Source of the DNA: Triplophysa rosa
Taxonomy: Eukaryota > Chordata > Actinopteri > Cypriniformes > Nemacheilidae
Direction: 5' to 3'
Assembly: GCF_024868665.1 (NCBI RefSeq)
Contig: NC_079914.1
Span: 3,528,593 to 3,592,592, forward strand
Length of the DNA: 64,000 nucleotides
Part shown: in pieces, positions 43,314 through 55,811 of the stretch
Numbering within the stretch: position 1 is the stretch's first letter
Layout: each line of letters opens with the position of its first letter
Position numbers and translations under genes: made by a program
The notes under the pieces: generated by a model
The model's input: the letters and a program-made list of their open reading frames with translations, nothing else
The model's database searches: none
Told to the model about the DNA's origin: nothing

Positions 43314-45365
43314 GTAAGTACTTCATTTTATTTTTATGTCATGGTTGTGTTTACCTAACGAAAAACAAAAAGAAACCTTAAAAACACTGAAACTGCACAA
43401 ATAATAAATATAGGGCCTTTTACTGAACATCTACCAATTTTATTTTGTATTAACAAATGGATATATGTCACTAGTTACAGTTCTATAGCCAGCACTATTA
43501 GTTTTAGTTAAACGATTTCCTACCTTTAGTCAATGAGCAATTTGTCAAAGTAAACTTTGTGAAAATAATCTGGTGAGGCCTCCAATTACCCCTCGTAAAT
43601 TATTCAAATTTCTTGTTATATATTTTAAATAAAATATGTAACGACGTATCTACATGACATCTGATAAACTAGCAGTGTTTTCTGCCCGCTAAATAACATT
43701 TCTTAGACCTGCAAATGAAATCTTTTTTTTTTCATGTTAATTTTGCGATTTTTTCCTTAATCCTTTTTATTGCAGTGCCTCATTTAAAGCGTAAAATAAA
43801 GAAACGTGCAACATCCAGATGTCAAATATTCATTTGTTATCATATTCAGATTGCTGTTTTTCTTCTTCCATCAATAGGCCCTAATTATTTGTAATGATCA
43901 ATCCTGATTCATTTCAAATCTGCAGGAGAGGGACTTTTTCACTGCTGGTGTCCGGGCAGCGCGTTCTTCCATTAGAATACATTACCGACATACAACCCAT
44001 GAATTGAATGCGATTTTTTTGTGACCCATCTGTGTTCGATGAGCACAAGATAGTAGCTTTACTTATGGCTTTTGGTCGCTCTGACATACACACACAGACA
44101 TTCTCGAACATTTTACTTAATGCATTGTCATGCACGAGACAAAAACAATTGGCTTCTTTGCCTCGAGATTATGCAAATATTGACGCCATTCGTGAGATCC
44201 GGTCGTCTGTACAAAGCAATAATGCCTTCAATCGCATGTAAATAGTTGAATGAAAACAAAGCATGCAGTGTGGGATTGAATGTTGTGAGCTCGAAATGGG
44301 CGGCTGGGTTTGGAGGATCGAGGCTGTACGGTAATGGCTGACGGAGAGCATGCAGTCCTTGCAAGGGAGACAAAAGCTGCTTGCTGTAAGGCCACCTTGG
44401 ATTGTATACATGGCCTTCTACAACAGCATTCGAAATAAATAAAAGCACTTAGTTTTATATGTGGCTATATTTTGTCAAATTTACGTAACTGATAAACGTT
44501 TGCGCGTATTCATTGGGGAAAATGTTTTTTTAAATGCATTAGTCTGAACCAGAGATTGCACAAAAGGCTTGTGAAGAGAATATCAATTTATTTGAATAAA
44601 AAACGAATATTGGCACAATATTGGTAGAAACTCGAATGCAGGTTTTGGTGTGTTCTTTTTTATTGGCTTTATAACTGTACCAAATAAAAGCTAAATCAGG
44701 TTTGCAAAATAGGAGGGAATTGCAGTCGTGACACACGCACACTCCCACACATCGGCCAGTGTAAGGCCTTACACAGAAAAACTCACAAAATTAATCAATA
44801 TCTGTATAGTTTTTACTTTAAAAATTGGGTAAATTTATAAAAAATCAATTAAATGTTTGTTCATTCAGAGTTAGTCTGATAATTCTACTAGATATAAATA
44901 ATAATTATATAAAAGATGGTGTGAGCAAAATTTATTCCTCGTGTTTGCAAGATGATAGGGATAAAATAATTAATCAAATACATCTATAAATATTATAGCC
45001 TGTTTTTTGTTCTTACTACGTCAAAAGGGAATGGGGGTCGATGTAGTTTGTAGGCTTGTCGTCGTATGTATGCATGAATGTCTGTGCATATTGTCTTCTA
45101 AACATTCTAGGATTTTTTTCTGTGTTTGAAAAGGTGCGCATCATTTGCAGGCCTTTTCAACCACTAGCATGTACGGTTCTGTCGAAACTCATTTACACCA
45201 ATTTAAACGGGTCTTTTCAAAACAATGGGCTTTCTTTTAAAATTGAATATGAATATTATGGTACGTTTACCGCAGTTTTCATTCATGTGATAGCACTGTG
45301 GTAGCTCTATGCTAGCTGTCATCGTTTGTTATACTGAAGTATTATCGTTTCTTCTGTCTTTGTAG
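43314..45365 (+). other. Candidate intron 1 of bahcc1
   Basis: It begins GTAAGT and ends TTCTGTCTTTGTAG. AT-rich overall. The block 44240-44430 is repeat-free with balanced composition and could be regulatory. No coding exon is seen. Confidence 0.4.
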
Positions 45366-45671
45366 AAAAGATGATTGGGAACTTCAGCATGAGCAGGAGA
45401 GGCGGGCTTCACACTAAAACCAACACTGACGGATTACAGTATACAGGTTTCTTCTGATTTCCGCTTGATTTTTGGATTATATCGGCCATATTATCCGGGA
45501 TGGAGGGTCGTGATTTCTCCGCTCCAGCACACCTCCTTTCAGAGCGGGCCACGCTGGTGCATCGCGCCGCCTCTCGCATCTCCTCCGGCGGCCACGGCTC
45601 CGTGCAACACACGCCTCATTTTCCAGCCGGGAAATATTATACGTCTCACTTACCAATGGCGGCGCATTCAG
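45366..45671 (+). CDS. bahcc1: BAHCC1 first coding exon (5' UTR plus codons 1-57); CDS starts at 45500
   Basis: The exon is bounded by acceptor TTTGTAG (45365) and donor TCAG|GTCTGT (45672). ATG 45500 opens [19 protein letters not shown], followed by [14 protein letters not shown] and [18 protein letters not shown]. Known: vertebrate BAHCC1 starts with M-x-GRDF-x-P-x-HLLSER, then an HF.PGKY....LPMA.H segment, and its first coding exon ends there. The close relative TNRC18 shares only the MDGRDF start, so BAHCC1 is favoured. The exon ends in phase 1. BAHCC1 is a large nuclear chromatin protein with a Tudor and a BAH domain that reads H3K27me3. None of that is in this exon; the remaining exons must lie beyond 64000. 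Which teleost paralogue (a or b) cannot be told. Confidence 0.85.
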
Positions 45672-48600
45672 GTCTGTTGCGCTTTTTCTTCAAACATTTG
45701 CTTTTGTGTATTTAATATCGGCTGATATTTTACACACGATTTTAGAGAACTGTTAATGTTGCTGACCGAGGATCGCATGTAATTCATGTGTATACGTCAG
45801 GGCTGTATTATATGGCTTTTCCGTTTGAAGGACCAAAAAACGGATTTAGAGAAACCTTTTTAATCTCAAAATAAGAGATAATATTTGATTTTCTTGTTTG
45901 TTCTGCTCGTGTCCTTGCTAATAGTTGATCAGCAGAGTTGACCAAAAAGGTTGAAAATCCCTGTGTCTACATGGGCAGTGTCTGCTGTCACTGCTGACTC
46001 GGGCATCTATCAACATTATCCAATCTCGATTTAATGTGTTATCTGTAATGCTGTCTATGAAGCAGTATAATGTAGCCTACGTGCGTACTGCACTTACACA
46101 ATACTAATTTTGCATAGAAATTTATTGAAACTAAACCTTTTTGCATTCTAGAATACACATAAGCCTATCCAGCCTTTCTAAATCTAAATGCTTTTGCAAT
46201 GTTTTACTATCAATTGTCGATGTTGTTCTTGTATTAAATATTGACAAACACACACTATCAACCTTTTGGCTTGAATGTAATTTTGTGAAAGGCCTAGGCT
46301 ATAGGTGAAATGAAAAATTTGGTTCTTTTCTCCACAATGTTTCAGCGGGTTTTGTGAAGTAATTGTACTGTTCTTGACCATGTATTCACTTTATGCACAA
46401 TATGCCTCATTGATCAACAAGGCAATGCAAATAAACAAATAGCCACATAAAAGACACCATTCTAAAACAATTAAATAAAGTATACACACAATATATTATA
46501 TGTATTGTATAGACAAAATTCCAAATCACATGTTCAAAATCATGATTAATCTATATATATATATATTGTAATTATAACAATTCATCAATTTAAATTGTAT
46601 TAAAAAAGAAAATATTTCTTTAAAATCAAATACATAGGAAATGTTGCGATATAACACACTTCCAGCAGTTTTAGTCACACACATAACATTCACCATTTAT
46701 AGGGGTGTGTGTGAATATTTGGTCTTGGGTAATAAGTGCAGGTTAGGTATTTAGGTTAATGTTAGCTAAAAGGCACAGGTGTCTTTTTAACCGGATATGA
46801 CATGTCTTTTGGTCACACACTCAGCTTGCCCCACCATGCAGACTTGACCTTTACTGTCATCACTGTTCAATGATGGAGACAGGTGAGGTATTGTTCCTAG
46901 AGATAAAATGTACCCACCTCACTGTTTTATAGCTTTGTCTGGAACATTACTGTCTCACCCATGTCTCCCGTTTGATTCATGTGGTGGCTTTTAACTTGTG
47001 TATCATTACCCCACCACCACTATTAAACCCTTATTTTTGACGAGGATGACGGAAAGCAATTTTAAATGGTTTGTGCTAGATGATAAGGAAAGGTTTCTAC
47101 ACATCTGTTTGTATGTGCTGGAATTTTGAACCACATCTTCTAGTAATAGACATTTTTCGCCTAATATTTAGATGATTGATTATTAATCTGCCATTACCAG
47201 TTCCAAAATGTAGGATATTGTGCATATTTCATTTCTGTTCACATTTCTAATTGTTGATTTCAATCAAGTGGGTTTGATAGGAGATACATCCAACTGTGGG
47301 TGCGAAGGACTGAAATTAGGGGTGTCACAATACCAGTATTGACAATAACTGTGATATTATTGACCATGATTATTGACACGTCAACATAGTAGGTGGCAGT
47401 ATTTCACCCATTTAACAGTTTGCCTTAAGAGCCACAATGGTTACAAACTCTGTCTTCTTTCCTATACTTGTATTTTGAGTGTGATTCATTGGCCAAAAAA
47501 GAGAAAACACAAACTAAACAAAATCATCATTTATTTATTTCATTTCACAATATTGTGAATTATTTTGGCCATGTTAGTCAGGTAATGAAAATCTAACTGG
47601 AATTAACAACCACTGCAAAATATCAAAGCAAGTGACTTCTGCATGAGAGACATTTCTCAGCCCTAACTTAACCTTTCTGCGGCATTTTTGCATGTGATTT
47701 TTAGATGTCAGTGATTTTTAGTTCACTGCTTGAACTATGGACATGTTCCACTATTGTTTAAAAAAACTTGCATTTAAATACTATACATTACATATGTAAC
47801 TTTTGAACGAATTAAAAAATATAAATACACGCAGACATGCACATTGTGCTGCATAGCCACAAAAAACATTTTTGTCCTGGTTAAGTAAATGGACTGATCA
47901 ATAGCATCACACAGACGTACAGCAGGTGTAAAGCTGTGTTAGTGGACATCTCTTTGCTCCGTTCCCCCCGGGGACTCGCCTCCCTCACGGTCTCACATGA
48001 ATTCTTTACAAAGAGCATAAATATTTCAGGGAATTGATGTAAAAATGCATTTAGATGCAGGTTTGCATCCGGGCTCGGTGAAAGACCTTCTGTGGTGTCT
48101 ATCAGTGGGTTTATCATTCAGCCGCGCTTGGACTCAGGGGTTTATAGAGACGGATGCTGCTGTCGCAACTCTCCCTTGGCTTTGTAACGGTGATGTTCCT
48201 CAAAGACTTATGAAATGTGACCATGTTTTTAAGAACACATTAAATTTCACTTCTCCTCACTTGGTTATTTTGGTTGTTCCTCTTGGTTTGATTGAAGTTG
48301 CACTTTTGCCAATTTCTGCTGTCTAATTCAATATGTCACAGAAAATTAAATGAATCTCAGATTAGAAGAAACCTATATATTTTGGTCTAAAGTTTACTGC
48401 AAGTCAGCGATTAAACTTTCCTGAAACACAATAAATGAATATAAAACTTCAACCCAAGCCATATAGAGAGACCAGATAGAGGTGGAGGTGAGATTTGGCG
48501 GTGTGGATTTGTACTAGGTTTACCTCAAAGTTCTTATCGTATTTTTTTTCTGTGTGTTGTTTTAACAGTTTAACAACATAGCGACTGCAATTTGTGGTGC

Positions 48601-49314
48601 TGGATCATGGCTCTTTCCCTGAGATGGTTTGATCTGTAGAGTCTGCCAAGTCCTTAAATGTAATAACTTATATTTACATTTATTTAATTCATTTAATATA
48701 AACAAATAAATAATACTTTACGTCTGTAAATAACTTTTTATAATAAAGCGTTTGTCTAATATCTTGCATCTCATAATGGCTTGATTTTGCATTAAACATT
48801 TGGTGTCTATTTCCGACCAGGGGGTTAGTGCCTTCCTTCCTGCAAGCCCCTCAACGCACCCCACAACACACACACCACCACTGCAGCTTTGTGTGTGTTT
48901 TACAGCATGTTGCTCAAAGATAAAATCACACCATCCTTCCCATTTTATTGCCTTGGAGTGGCAGAACGTCCCCTCATTCTTACATCTTGCCTGGATATCC
49001 CAGTGTCCTCTCTACAGGTTTACCTTGCTGACTGCTTCTTACCCTTGTGTTTTATTTTCAAGAGGGGAATAAATAACTTTACTGCAGGAGTTTATTGAAG
49101 AAATCATTGCGTGGATATCTCAGAAGGAGTCGTGAAGGCAGGCACAGGTGTTTAGTGGTGTTATGAAAGTGTGTTTGGTGTTTATGGCAGACCTGATGAA
49201 GGGGTTTGTAGGGAGATATGAGGTTGGCTGGTTGTAAAGTCTCTCTCACTTCCCATTTATCTGAGATCTGAAGTTTTAGGGCCCACATCAAAGGCTCAGC
49301 TGATATTGACGGGC
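45672..49314 (+). other. bahcc1 intron sequence, first part
   Basis: No further bahcc1 exon is found. A hAT-like end TAGGGGTGTCACAATACC occurs at 47319. The segment 47930-48200 is GC-balanced and repeat-free, with the block CATAAATATTTCAGGGAATT, and resembles a conserved intronic enhancer. Confidence 0.4.
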
Positions 49315-49346
<32 letters not shown>

Positions 49347-49347
49347 G
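49315..49347. repeat. (GT)n microsatellite
   Basis: About 14-16 GT dinucleotides with one T interruption. Confidence 0.95.
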
Positions 49348-49739
49348 GAAGCGTGTTATGTTATCTATAGTTTACTTTGAGGGCAAAATTAGTCCCCAGA
49401 AGTGAGCTAAATCTGACAGAACCTGACTTCACACATCCAGGCATATCTTCATCTGGGAAAACCGGTTAGAAATGAAATAAATAGTGTCTGTAACCTTTTC
49501 CTCTGTATCTCCATCTCTGTTTAATAGAAAATTGCAGGTTATTTTACATACTTATCTTTACATGGTTTGTTGCCTGATGAAGTCAAATTGACATTTACCG
49601 CAAAATCACACCCGACAACTTTAAACAACATTAAAAATTACCAACCGGCACAAGGTAATAAGATGGTTTTTAACATCGATTTTTTTCTATATTATTGATT
49701 ATTTATAAAATATTATAACTTTTTATATATAACAAATTA

Positions 49740-50110
49740 TACCATCTGTTTGAAAACTGGATTCTGATTGGCTGAAAGGTGTGCATTAAAACCATTTAAT
49801 GCGTGGGTAGCTCCAGTCAGTTTGATTACATTTCAAATTAACTGACGAAAATAACTGTCATTTTCACCTGTTTGATCTAAAATTACACTGTAAACATCAA
49901 TAACAGCTTTAACTTGGCAAATTACCACGATATAAGCGGGATAATCCACAGCTAGCCGTGCGTTAAAGGATTTTAATGCACTTCGCAGAGGCAAACACCC
50001 TCCGCTTTGCGTCGGATGGTTCTTGGCCCCCATGTCGTGCATTACATTTACATTTGCATTTATTCATTTGGCATGAACACCGTTTGACGCACGGCTAGCT
50101 GTGGATTACC
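49740..50110. mobile_element. Foldback element split by a SINE tail
   Basis: TAATCCACAGCTAGCCGTGC (49942) is inverted at about 50085-50108. The upstream part carries GATTCTGATTGGCTGAAAGG, shared with 36716. Between the arms a reverse SINE tail ATTTACATTTGCATTTATTC (50046-50073) appears. No gene. Confidence 0.6.
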
Positions 50111-51382
50111 CTTACATATATTATAACAAAATTATAATGTTGTCCATTTTTAACCAAAAAGGTAACAGATTGCAGCCTTAAATTCTAAAAGACAAACAAG
50201 TTTTCTTGAAGGATAGAGTAGGTTATAAGTCAGCATTTAAAAACAATATATCTGCCATGTCCTCATCTAGTTAGCTAAGTATACGTGTGTAGTTTGTGGC
50301 GATGTGCCAGCCAGTCGTGGCCTCCCCTCACACCGCAGGTCAGGCGGGCACAGCAACCTTAAACAAAGAAGACATGATAGACGAGCAGATCCTTCCTGTA
50401 TCACATAACTGTATTTCAAGCAGTGTGTTTTACTCTTCAGCTGAGAAACATCACACTTCCTTCTACAAAACGCACAGCACTCGAAAAATAAAGATCAGAC
50501 AACGTGAAGATGAAAAATGTTAGGTGAAGGGAACTGTCTCTTTCTTTTTCTCTGTCTTTGTCTGTCTCTCTGTCGTCAGGCAGCCTCGGGCCAATCGCCA
50601 CGTGTAGCCATGCTGCATGTGGCAGCTGTTAGACATTATTAACGGCTCAAGCAGAAAATCCAGATTACTTGTTTTTAATTTCAGTTTTATCATTGTAATC
50701 TTCCGAAGAAGGCCATGTTGTGTTTTGGACAGGGGGGATTGTGGGTCTGGAGGGATTTGAGGGACGCCCTGCGGCCACTGCTGACCTCGATCATGTGTCT
50801 GCTTTATGAAGAGAGCTTTACTGATGATACACACATTCACCCCAACCCATTGCTGTTCAAACACTGCAGTTACGACAAAAACTAGTGGTCAACCAATAAG
50901 GGCTCCTCGATAGATATTGATAACAGACCATATGGAAGCAATCTGAACACAGAGTGATGCGGCCAGAGGCAGAAAAAATGCCAATATATAGGTGATGTAG
51001 ATTAAAAAAATTGCAACAACTAAAAAGCGACTGAGATGTAAAAATATACAGTAAACCGTTTCAACTTTTTTAATAAAAACAATATTTACTTAAAAACAGG
51101 CAATATTATTGTTACCATTTGTAAAACCATGGTTTTACTTTACATACCATGGTTAAATTATGGGTACTGTAGCAAATCAAATAGCAAATAGAAACTTTGC
51201 TAAACATATTTTTTTGTACCAAAACAAATTTGTTGTTAAAATTGTTGATTTATAGTAATGTCTTTTTTAGTTGTAGTTAAAGTATGGTTATCTTTTGTAA
51301 GGGTTGTCAAGCTATGGACGTCATCTGTGGTCTTTTGGAAAGCTGTATTGACCCGTTGGCATAAAGGACAACATATTGGCAT
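50111..51382. other. bahcc1 intron, no exon seen
   Basis: No supported exon. 50560-50870 is a GC-balanced, repeat-free block (for example GCCAATCGCCACGTG, CATGCTGCATGTGGCAGCTG) that could be a conserved regulatory element. Confidence 0.35.
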
Positions 51383-51390
51383 AATGTAGA

Positions 51391-52501
51391 CAGGGGCGGA
51401 GCCAGGGGGTGGCCAATGGTGGCCAAGGCCACCATAAATTAATCTTTGGCCACCCCCCCGGCCCCCCTACAGCTTTGCCGGCAACTTTTTTGCGGAACCA
51501 TTTCTGTACACAGTTGTTCCCATATGGACGCATTTCAACAACGCACCTCAAACAAGTACTTCTCCACCAAAACTGAAGGTGGCGGTAATACAGTCAACTT
51601 GAATTTCAACCACCAACACAATTATAGAAGAAGAAGAAGTAGTGTTGTTGTTCGCGTGTGCTCCAACGGACTTTGCGCGTGCAGTAGGAGGACTGTCTGT
51701 TTCCCGCCGCGAGAGAAGAGGTCACATGTAAGTTAACAAGAAGAATTAAGTTTATTCACTATGTTTGAAATGTTTCTTGTCTTAATGTATGTATATTAGT
51801 GCTGGCGTGCTGAAGTTGAAACAGACATGGTAAAGTTTGCTAAGTTAATTTAGGCTGTTAACTTAGCAGTATGAAAGTCGCAAGCTATAAACAGTTTCAC
51901 TGTGTCAGTGTCATTTAAAAGAGCTTTGTAGAAGGCCATTAAAAGTAAAGTCAACTTTCAGTGCTGATTTAGCTTAATGGTGGTTGTCTGTCTGTGTCAT
52001 ATCCTTGAAAGAGAATTAAAATGTTTTGTTGGCAGTTGGCAGCCAAATGATAATATGCAAAGTATTGCAAAGGAATATTTTTGAAATGCTTGCCCATAAT
52101 GTTAATGTTACTATATATATATTTTTTTCTGTGATATTGTAATGTTTGTTTGATAAAAGTGCATTCTGGTATATTCTTATGTCGTGTAAATTGTCATTAT
52201 GGTGTGAGCTTTATCACCAATTAAAAAGACACCACCTTATGCAATGCCACACTGTTTCAGATCTTTTTTTTTAAATCAGTTTAGTAATACATTAAAAAGC
52301 TTATGTGGATCTTCATGATGTAATTCTACATGGCAATCACTGCCTGTTTAAGTAAATGAGTGAGTGACTAAGAAACACTACTAGATCCACAGTGACTTGC
52401 CACATAGGAAAAAAAAGATGATATCAGTTTCTGTGCTACCCCTGTGTGAGCTATGGTCTCAGTCTGGCCACCCCTATGAAAATTGTCTGGCTCCACCACT
52501 G
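51391..52501. mobile_element. hAT non-autonomous element with perfect 8-bp duplication
   Basis: The left end CAGGGGCGGAGCCAGGGGGT and the right end TTGTCTGGCTCCACCACTG are inverted. AATGTAGA flanks both sides (51383-51390, 52502-52509). The 1,111-bp interior has GGCCACCCC-type subterminal repeats and no transposase. Its relative at 23467 shares the CAGGGGCG start but not the interior. Confidence 0.9.
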
Positions 52502-52640
52502 AATGTAGAAGGTCATCCAGGTATTCTGAGTTCACAGCATACACGGTAAAAATAATATATACTTCAGCAATAGCAAAAGTAATATGATCAGTAGTATACT
52601 CTTCCTCCATTGTGCTCAGTTTGACCACTAGAGTACACTG

Positions 52641-52678
52641 CCTCCTTTCTCTCTTTCCCTCTCTCTTTCTCTCTCTGA
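52641..52678. repeat. (CT)n-rich tract
   Basis: CCTCCTTTCTCTCTTTCCCT followed by CTCTCTTTCTCTCTCTG is a pyrimidine microsatellite. Confidence 0.85.
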
Positions 52679-52679
52679 C

Positions 52680-53122
52680 CAGTATTAATAACAGTTCTGT
52701 CTTAGATAGAAAATATAAAATGACACTTCAATGTTACAGAAAGCAACCTAAACACATCTGAAATATACTGTATAGTCCTGTACATAATATTTTATATGGT
52801 CAAACTTTCTTTTTGTGTTTTAATGGTTTGTGCTAGTGATATAATCGATATAATAGTGATATAATATCATAACTTATATTGAAGAAGTGACCTGGGCCAT
52901 ATCTAGTAACCCGAGTACTACAGATACCATACCATAGGGCTCTTTTAGTTTAGACAGCAAGCAATGTCCCAGAAACCACCTAGAATACCCAAGCAACTGG
53001 GCAATTCCAGCGTTATGGATGTGACATTTTGCATTATGGATGTGACATATAAACTGTCAGAGAATGTATTTGGTGCATACATTACTAAACCCCTGTTTAG
53101 ACCCCTGATAGAGTCTAGACTC
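52680..53122. other. bahcc1 intron, no gene seen
   Basis: AT-rich sequence. GGATGTGACAT recurs at 53017 and 53038, and again at 53725, on either side of the solo LTR. Confidence 0.4.
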
Positions 53123-53127
53123 TAGAC

Positions 53128-53669
53128 TGTCACGGTCCTGCCCTCTTGTTTCTGAGTTTCTAGTCATGTGGCAGGATCGGGACGGAACCCTTAGGTTTTA
53201 TGTGAGAAAGCCATGAGTTGTTTACGTTTTACATCTCATGTGCTTTCTCGTGTCTTGTCATTGGCCCCGCCCCTCTCGTTTCATGTATTGCTTCCCTGCT
53301 GTGTTTCATTACCCTCACCTGCCCTGTGTTATTTATTATCCCTAGTTTGTCTCTCCTATAAATGCCCTCATGTTTCTTTGTCCTGTGCTCGTGGATTGTG
53401 TGTATGTAGTCGTACCTGTACCTTTGTGCTCCCTGTATTATCTTGCCTTGGGTCCTTGGCGTTGTGTCGTGTTCAGTTATAGTTATTTTTTAGACTTGCT
53501 GTTTTTTCCCCCATGTGGGAAGTTTTTGGTTTACCTTTTGGATATTTTTAGTTGCCTTGTCTGTTTACCCATTGTGGGTGTTTTTGTTTCATATTAAATA
53601 AATCTGTTCTTAGTTAACCCCTTCGTTCCCGTTGCCTGCATTTGGGTTCTTCCTACACGTTTCTTGACA
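53128..53669 (+). mobile_element. Solo LTR with 5-bp target duplication
   Basis: The 542-bp unit starts TGTCACGGTCCTGCC and ends GTTTCTTGACA. TAGAC is repeated at both edges (53123-53127, 53670-53674). It has a TATA-like CTATAAATGCCC (53357) and a poly(A) signal TTAAATAAATC (53594). TG..CA ends, a 5-bp duplication and no internal coding sequence are the signature of a recombined LTR retroelement. The family is shared with 27222-27767 and the fragment at 21990. Confidence 0.88.
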
Positions 53670-54011
53670 TAGACATCAGAAAAATATGCACAAGGTTTCT
53701 ATTTTAAAAAAGGAAATAAAGATGCATTATGGATGTGACAAAAAAAAGGACACAAATACTTTGCCGGATTCCTGTGAATTAATTATGTGTCAATGACATA
53801 TAAGGGTTTTCAATTATAAAATACAAATAAATAATAATATCTATTGCAGTTGTTCAAACATTAAGAATGTGGTGTACACATAAATGCAGATAAAAATGTT
53901 AAATTAACTGATTTTAGTGTTTTTATTTGAATTTGAATTGGCCATAGCCTTAAAAATGTCATGTGGTGCGATCATGATTTATCTTACAATTAATTAATTT
54001 CCTTGACATGC

Positions 54012-55093
54012 TTAAAGAGTAAGTAGCATGAGATCATGAAAATTACATTTCATGCAGTGTGTTATGTTGCCGTGTTTGAAAGTGAGCTGTCTGCCAAGTT
54101 GTAAGTCCGAAGGTGAATAAATAACAAAGTTATTGGCTTATAAAAATGGGAGTCGACTCTGAATCATGCAAACAAGACATGAGCTAGTCCGAGTCTCTAA
54201 CCGCCGCGTATCTACGTCACTAGACATAGTCCCCTTGATACGTTTTGCTGGGACTGCTGCGAAAACTTCACTAGTCTCCTCCCCAAAACACTGTCGCTCG
54301 TTCGTGATGCGTGTGTATCATGTGTTCTACGTTGTGAAACTAAGTCCGTCTTATTTCAACTACCAAAGGAAGAACTTCTGAGGGAACAATGGTTACAATT
54401 AATTTTTCAAACGATACCAAAGGAGTATAACCCCAGGATTTTACTGTGAGCGCGTCATTTCGCCGAAGATTGCTTCAATAATCTTGGTGCATTCACTGCA
54501 GGATATGTGACACGACTATCCTTGAAAGAGGGGGCAATACCAACCTTATTTGGACCGGGTAGCTCCACCGAATCACAACCTGTAAGTGTGACTATTTATT
54601 TTTGTCTTAACTTCAAGAAATATTTGTGTACCTTATGTCTGTGTTTAGCTAATGCATATAACGCTAACATTAGCGTGTACCGTTATTTCTGGGGTATTAC
54701 AGTTAGTTTATCTTGCTATTAACTCGGCTAATTTAATTGTTCAATCTATTAACTCTCAAAGTATTTATTTCAAAAACTGAGTCGAGTACTATCTGTATTG
54801 TAATAACATCTGAAGATACGAACACCGTACACTGTATGCCGTGTCAAATAGTCCCAGACACATGATGAACGCATTTGACCAATCACATGACACTAGACTA
54901 GCGGATAGGAGGGGACTAGACGGATGAATCGCGGAACGAATCATTTGAGAGTCAGACAAGAAGTATGGTAAGAATAACTGCCTATTATTACGACATAATA
55001 GTGTTTTTACACCTTGTATGTACATAAACTTGTTGTTGGACACTCCATAAACCAAAGTAGGACCTTAAAAATCATATGCTACTTACTCTTTAA
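54012..55093 (+). mobile_element. TTAA-flanked element carrying a THAP exon
   Basis: The left edge TTAAAGAGTAAGTAGCATGA and the right edge CATATGCTACTTACTCTTTAA are inverted repeats with TTAA at both ends. The interior has a THAP-like exon (54321-54581) ending at a GTAAGT donor and, further on, AATCACATGACACTAG. No transposase core is visible. TTAA ends fit piggyBac/Kolobok types; a THAP domain fits P-element and Kolobok-type transposases. Confidence 0.75.
54321..54581 (+). pseudogene. THAP zinc-finger exon with nonsense at a zinc ligand
   Basis: The frame runs C-VLR-C-ETKSVLFQLPKEE, LLREQWLQLIFQTIPKEYNP, then RILL-stop-ARHFAEDCF, then RLSLKEGAIPTLFGPG and donor CCT|GTAAGT (54582). Known: THAP is a C2CH zinc finger of form C..C...(35-50)...C-x2-H-F followed by 'L...AVPTLF'. 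Here the third Cys codon, expected directly before ARHF, is TGA (54447-54449). The consensus 'GA.PTLF' ending is intact. THAP domains bind the transposon ends. The copy is dead unless read through. Confidence 0.72.
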
Positions 55094-55254
55094 CATTTTT
55101 TTACAAATCTTTATTATTTTAAGTGCTCAGAAACAAAGTATTTGCATTTATTTGAGTTTTGGTAAGTAATAATCTCATAATTTTGTCTTCTTAAATGAAC
55201 ACAATTAACTTATTTTTCTTGAAAATCGCATACAACTGAAACAATACCATTTAC

Positions 55255-55811
55255 TTAAAGGAGTCATTTGCCGGAAGTACGTGTTTTTCTTTGTCTTTTG
55301 TGTGTTATAAGTTGCCCATGCATGTATTAGACATGTGAAATTGCAAAAATTTAAGTGTCGGAACAAAAGATGTATTTTATCTAGAAGCGAATGCTCACCC
55401 AGACCTGCCTGAAAAGCCTCGTGTAACCACACCCCCACAACTTGACGTCAGCTCGTGGAGTGATTTGACTAAAACCGCCCAAATCTACACGCAAGTAATG
55501 TGGGCGTACCTGTCAGCACAATTGCTTTGAAACCTGATGTTCCGAATATGGTAAGAGGCGTTACATTTCCGTCACACAATTGCAGTATTCCACCAATCAC
55601 TACGCAGTAGTTAACTGGCCAATCATAGCACACCTTGATGAGCTTTGTAAAATATCCTCGCGTTTCAGAGAGGCGGGGCTAAGAGGAGATACAAACATGC
55701 ACGGTATGTGGAAAATACAGCGTTTTTTAACCTTAAATCGTGTATACACATTGTAATACATCTAAAGCAAACAATAATATTCGTTTTAGCCGCGTAAAAT
55801 GACCCCTTTAA
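55255..55811. mobile_element. TTAA-flanked non-autonomous element, copy 2 (inverse of 37529-38096)
   Basis: TTAAAGGAGTCATTTGCCGG at the left and AAAATGACCCCTTTAA at the right. The interior, read in reverse, repeats the 37.5-kb copy: CACACCCCCACA, AGACCTGCCTGAAA, TTAACTGGCCAATCATAG, CAGAGAGGCGGGGCTAAGAG. The copies differ at many positions, so both are old. Confidence 0.82.

Noticed and set aside
48045..48326. A 93-codon plus-strand frame, considered as a possible exon
   Set aside because: No splice sites at plausible positions, no BAHCC1-like residues; the region looks more like non-coding conserved sequence.
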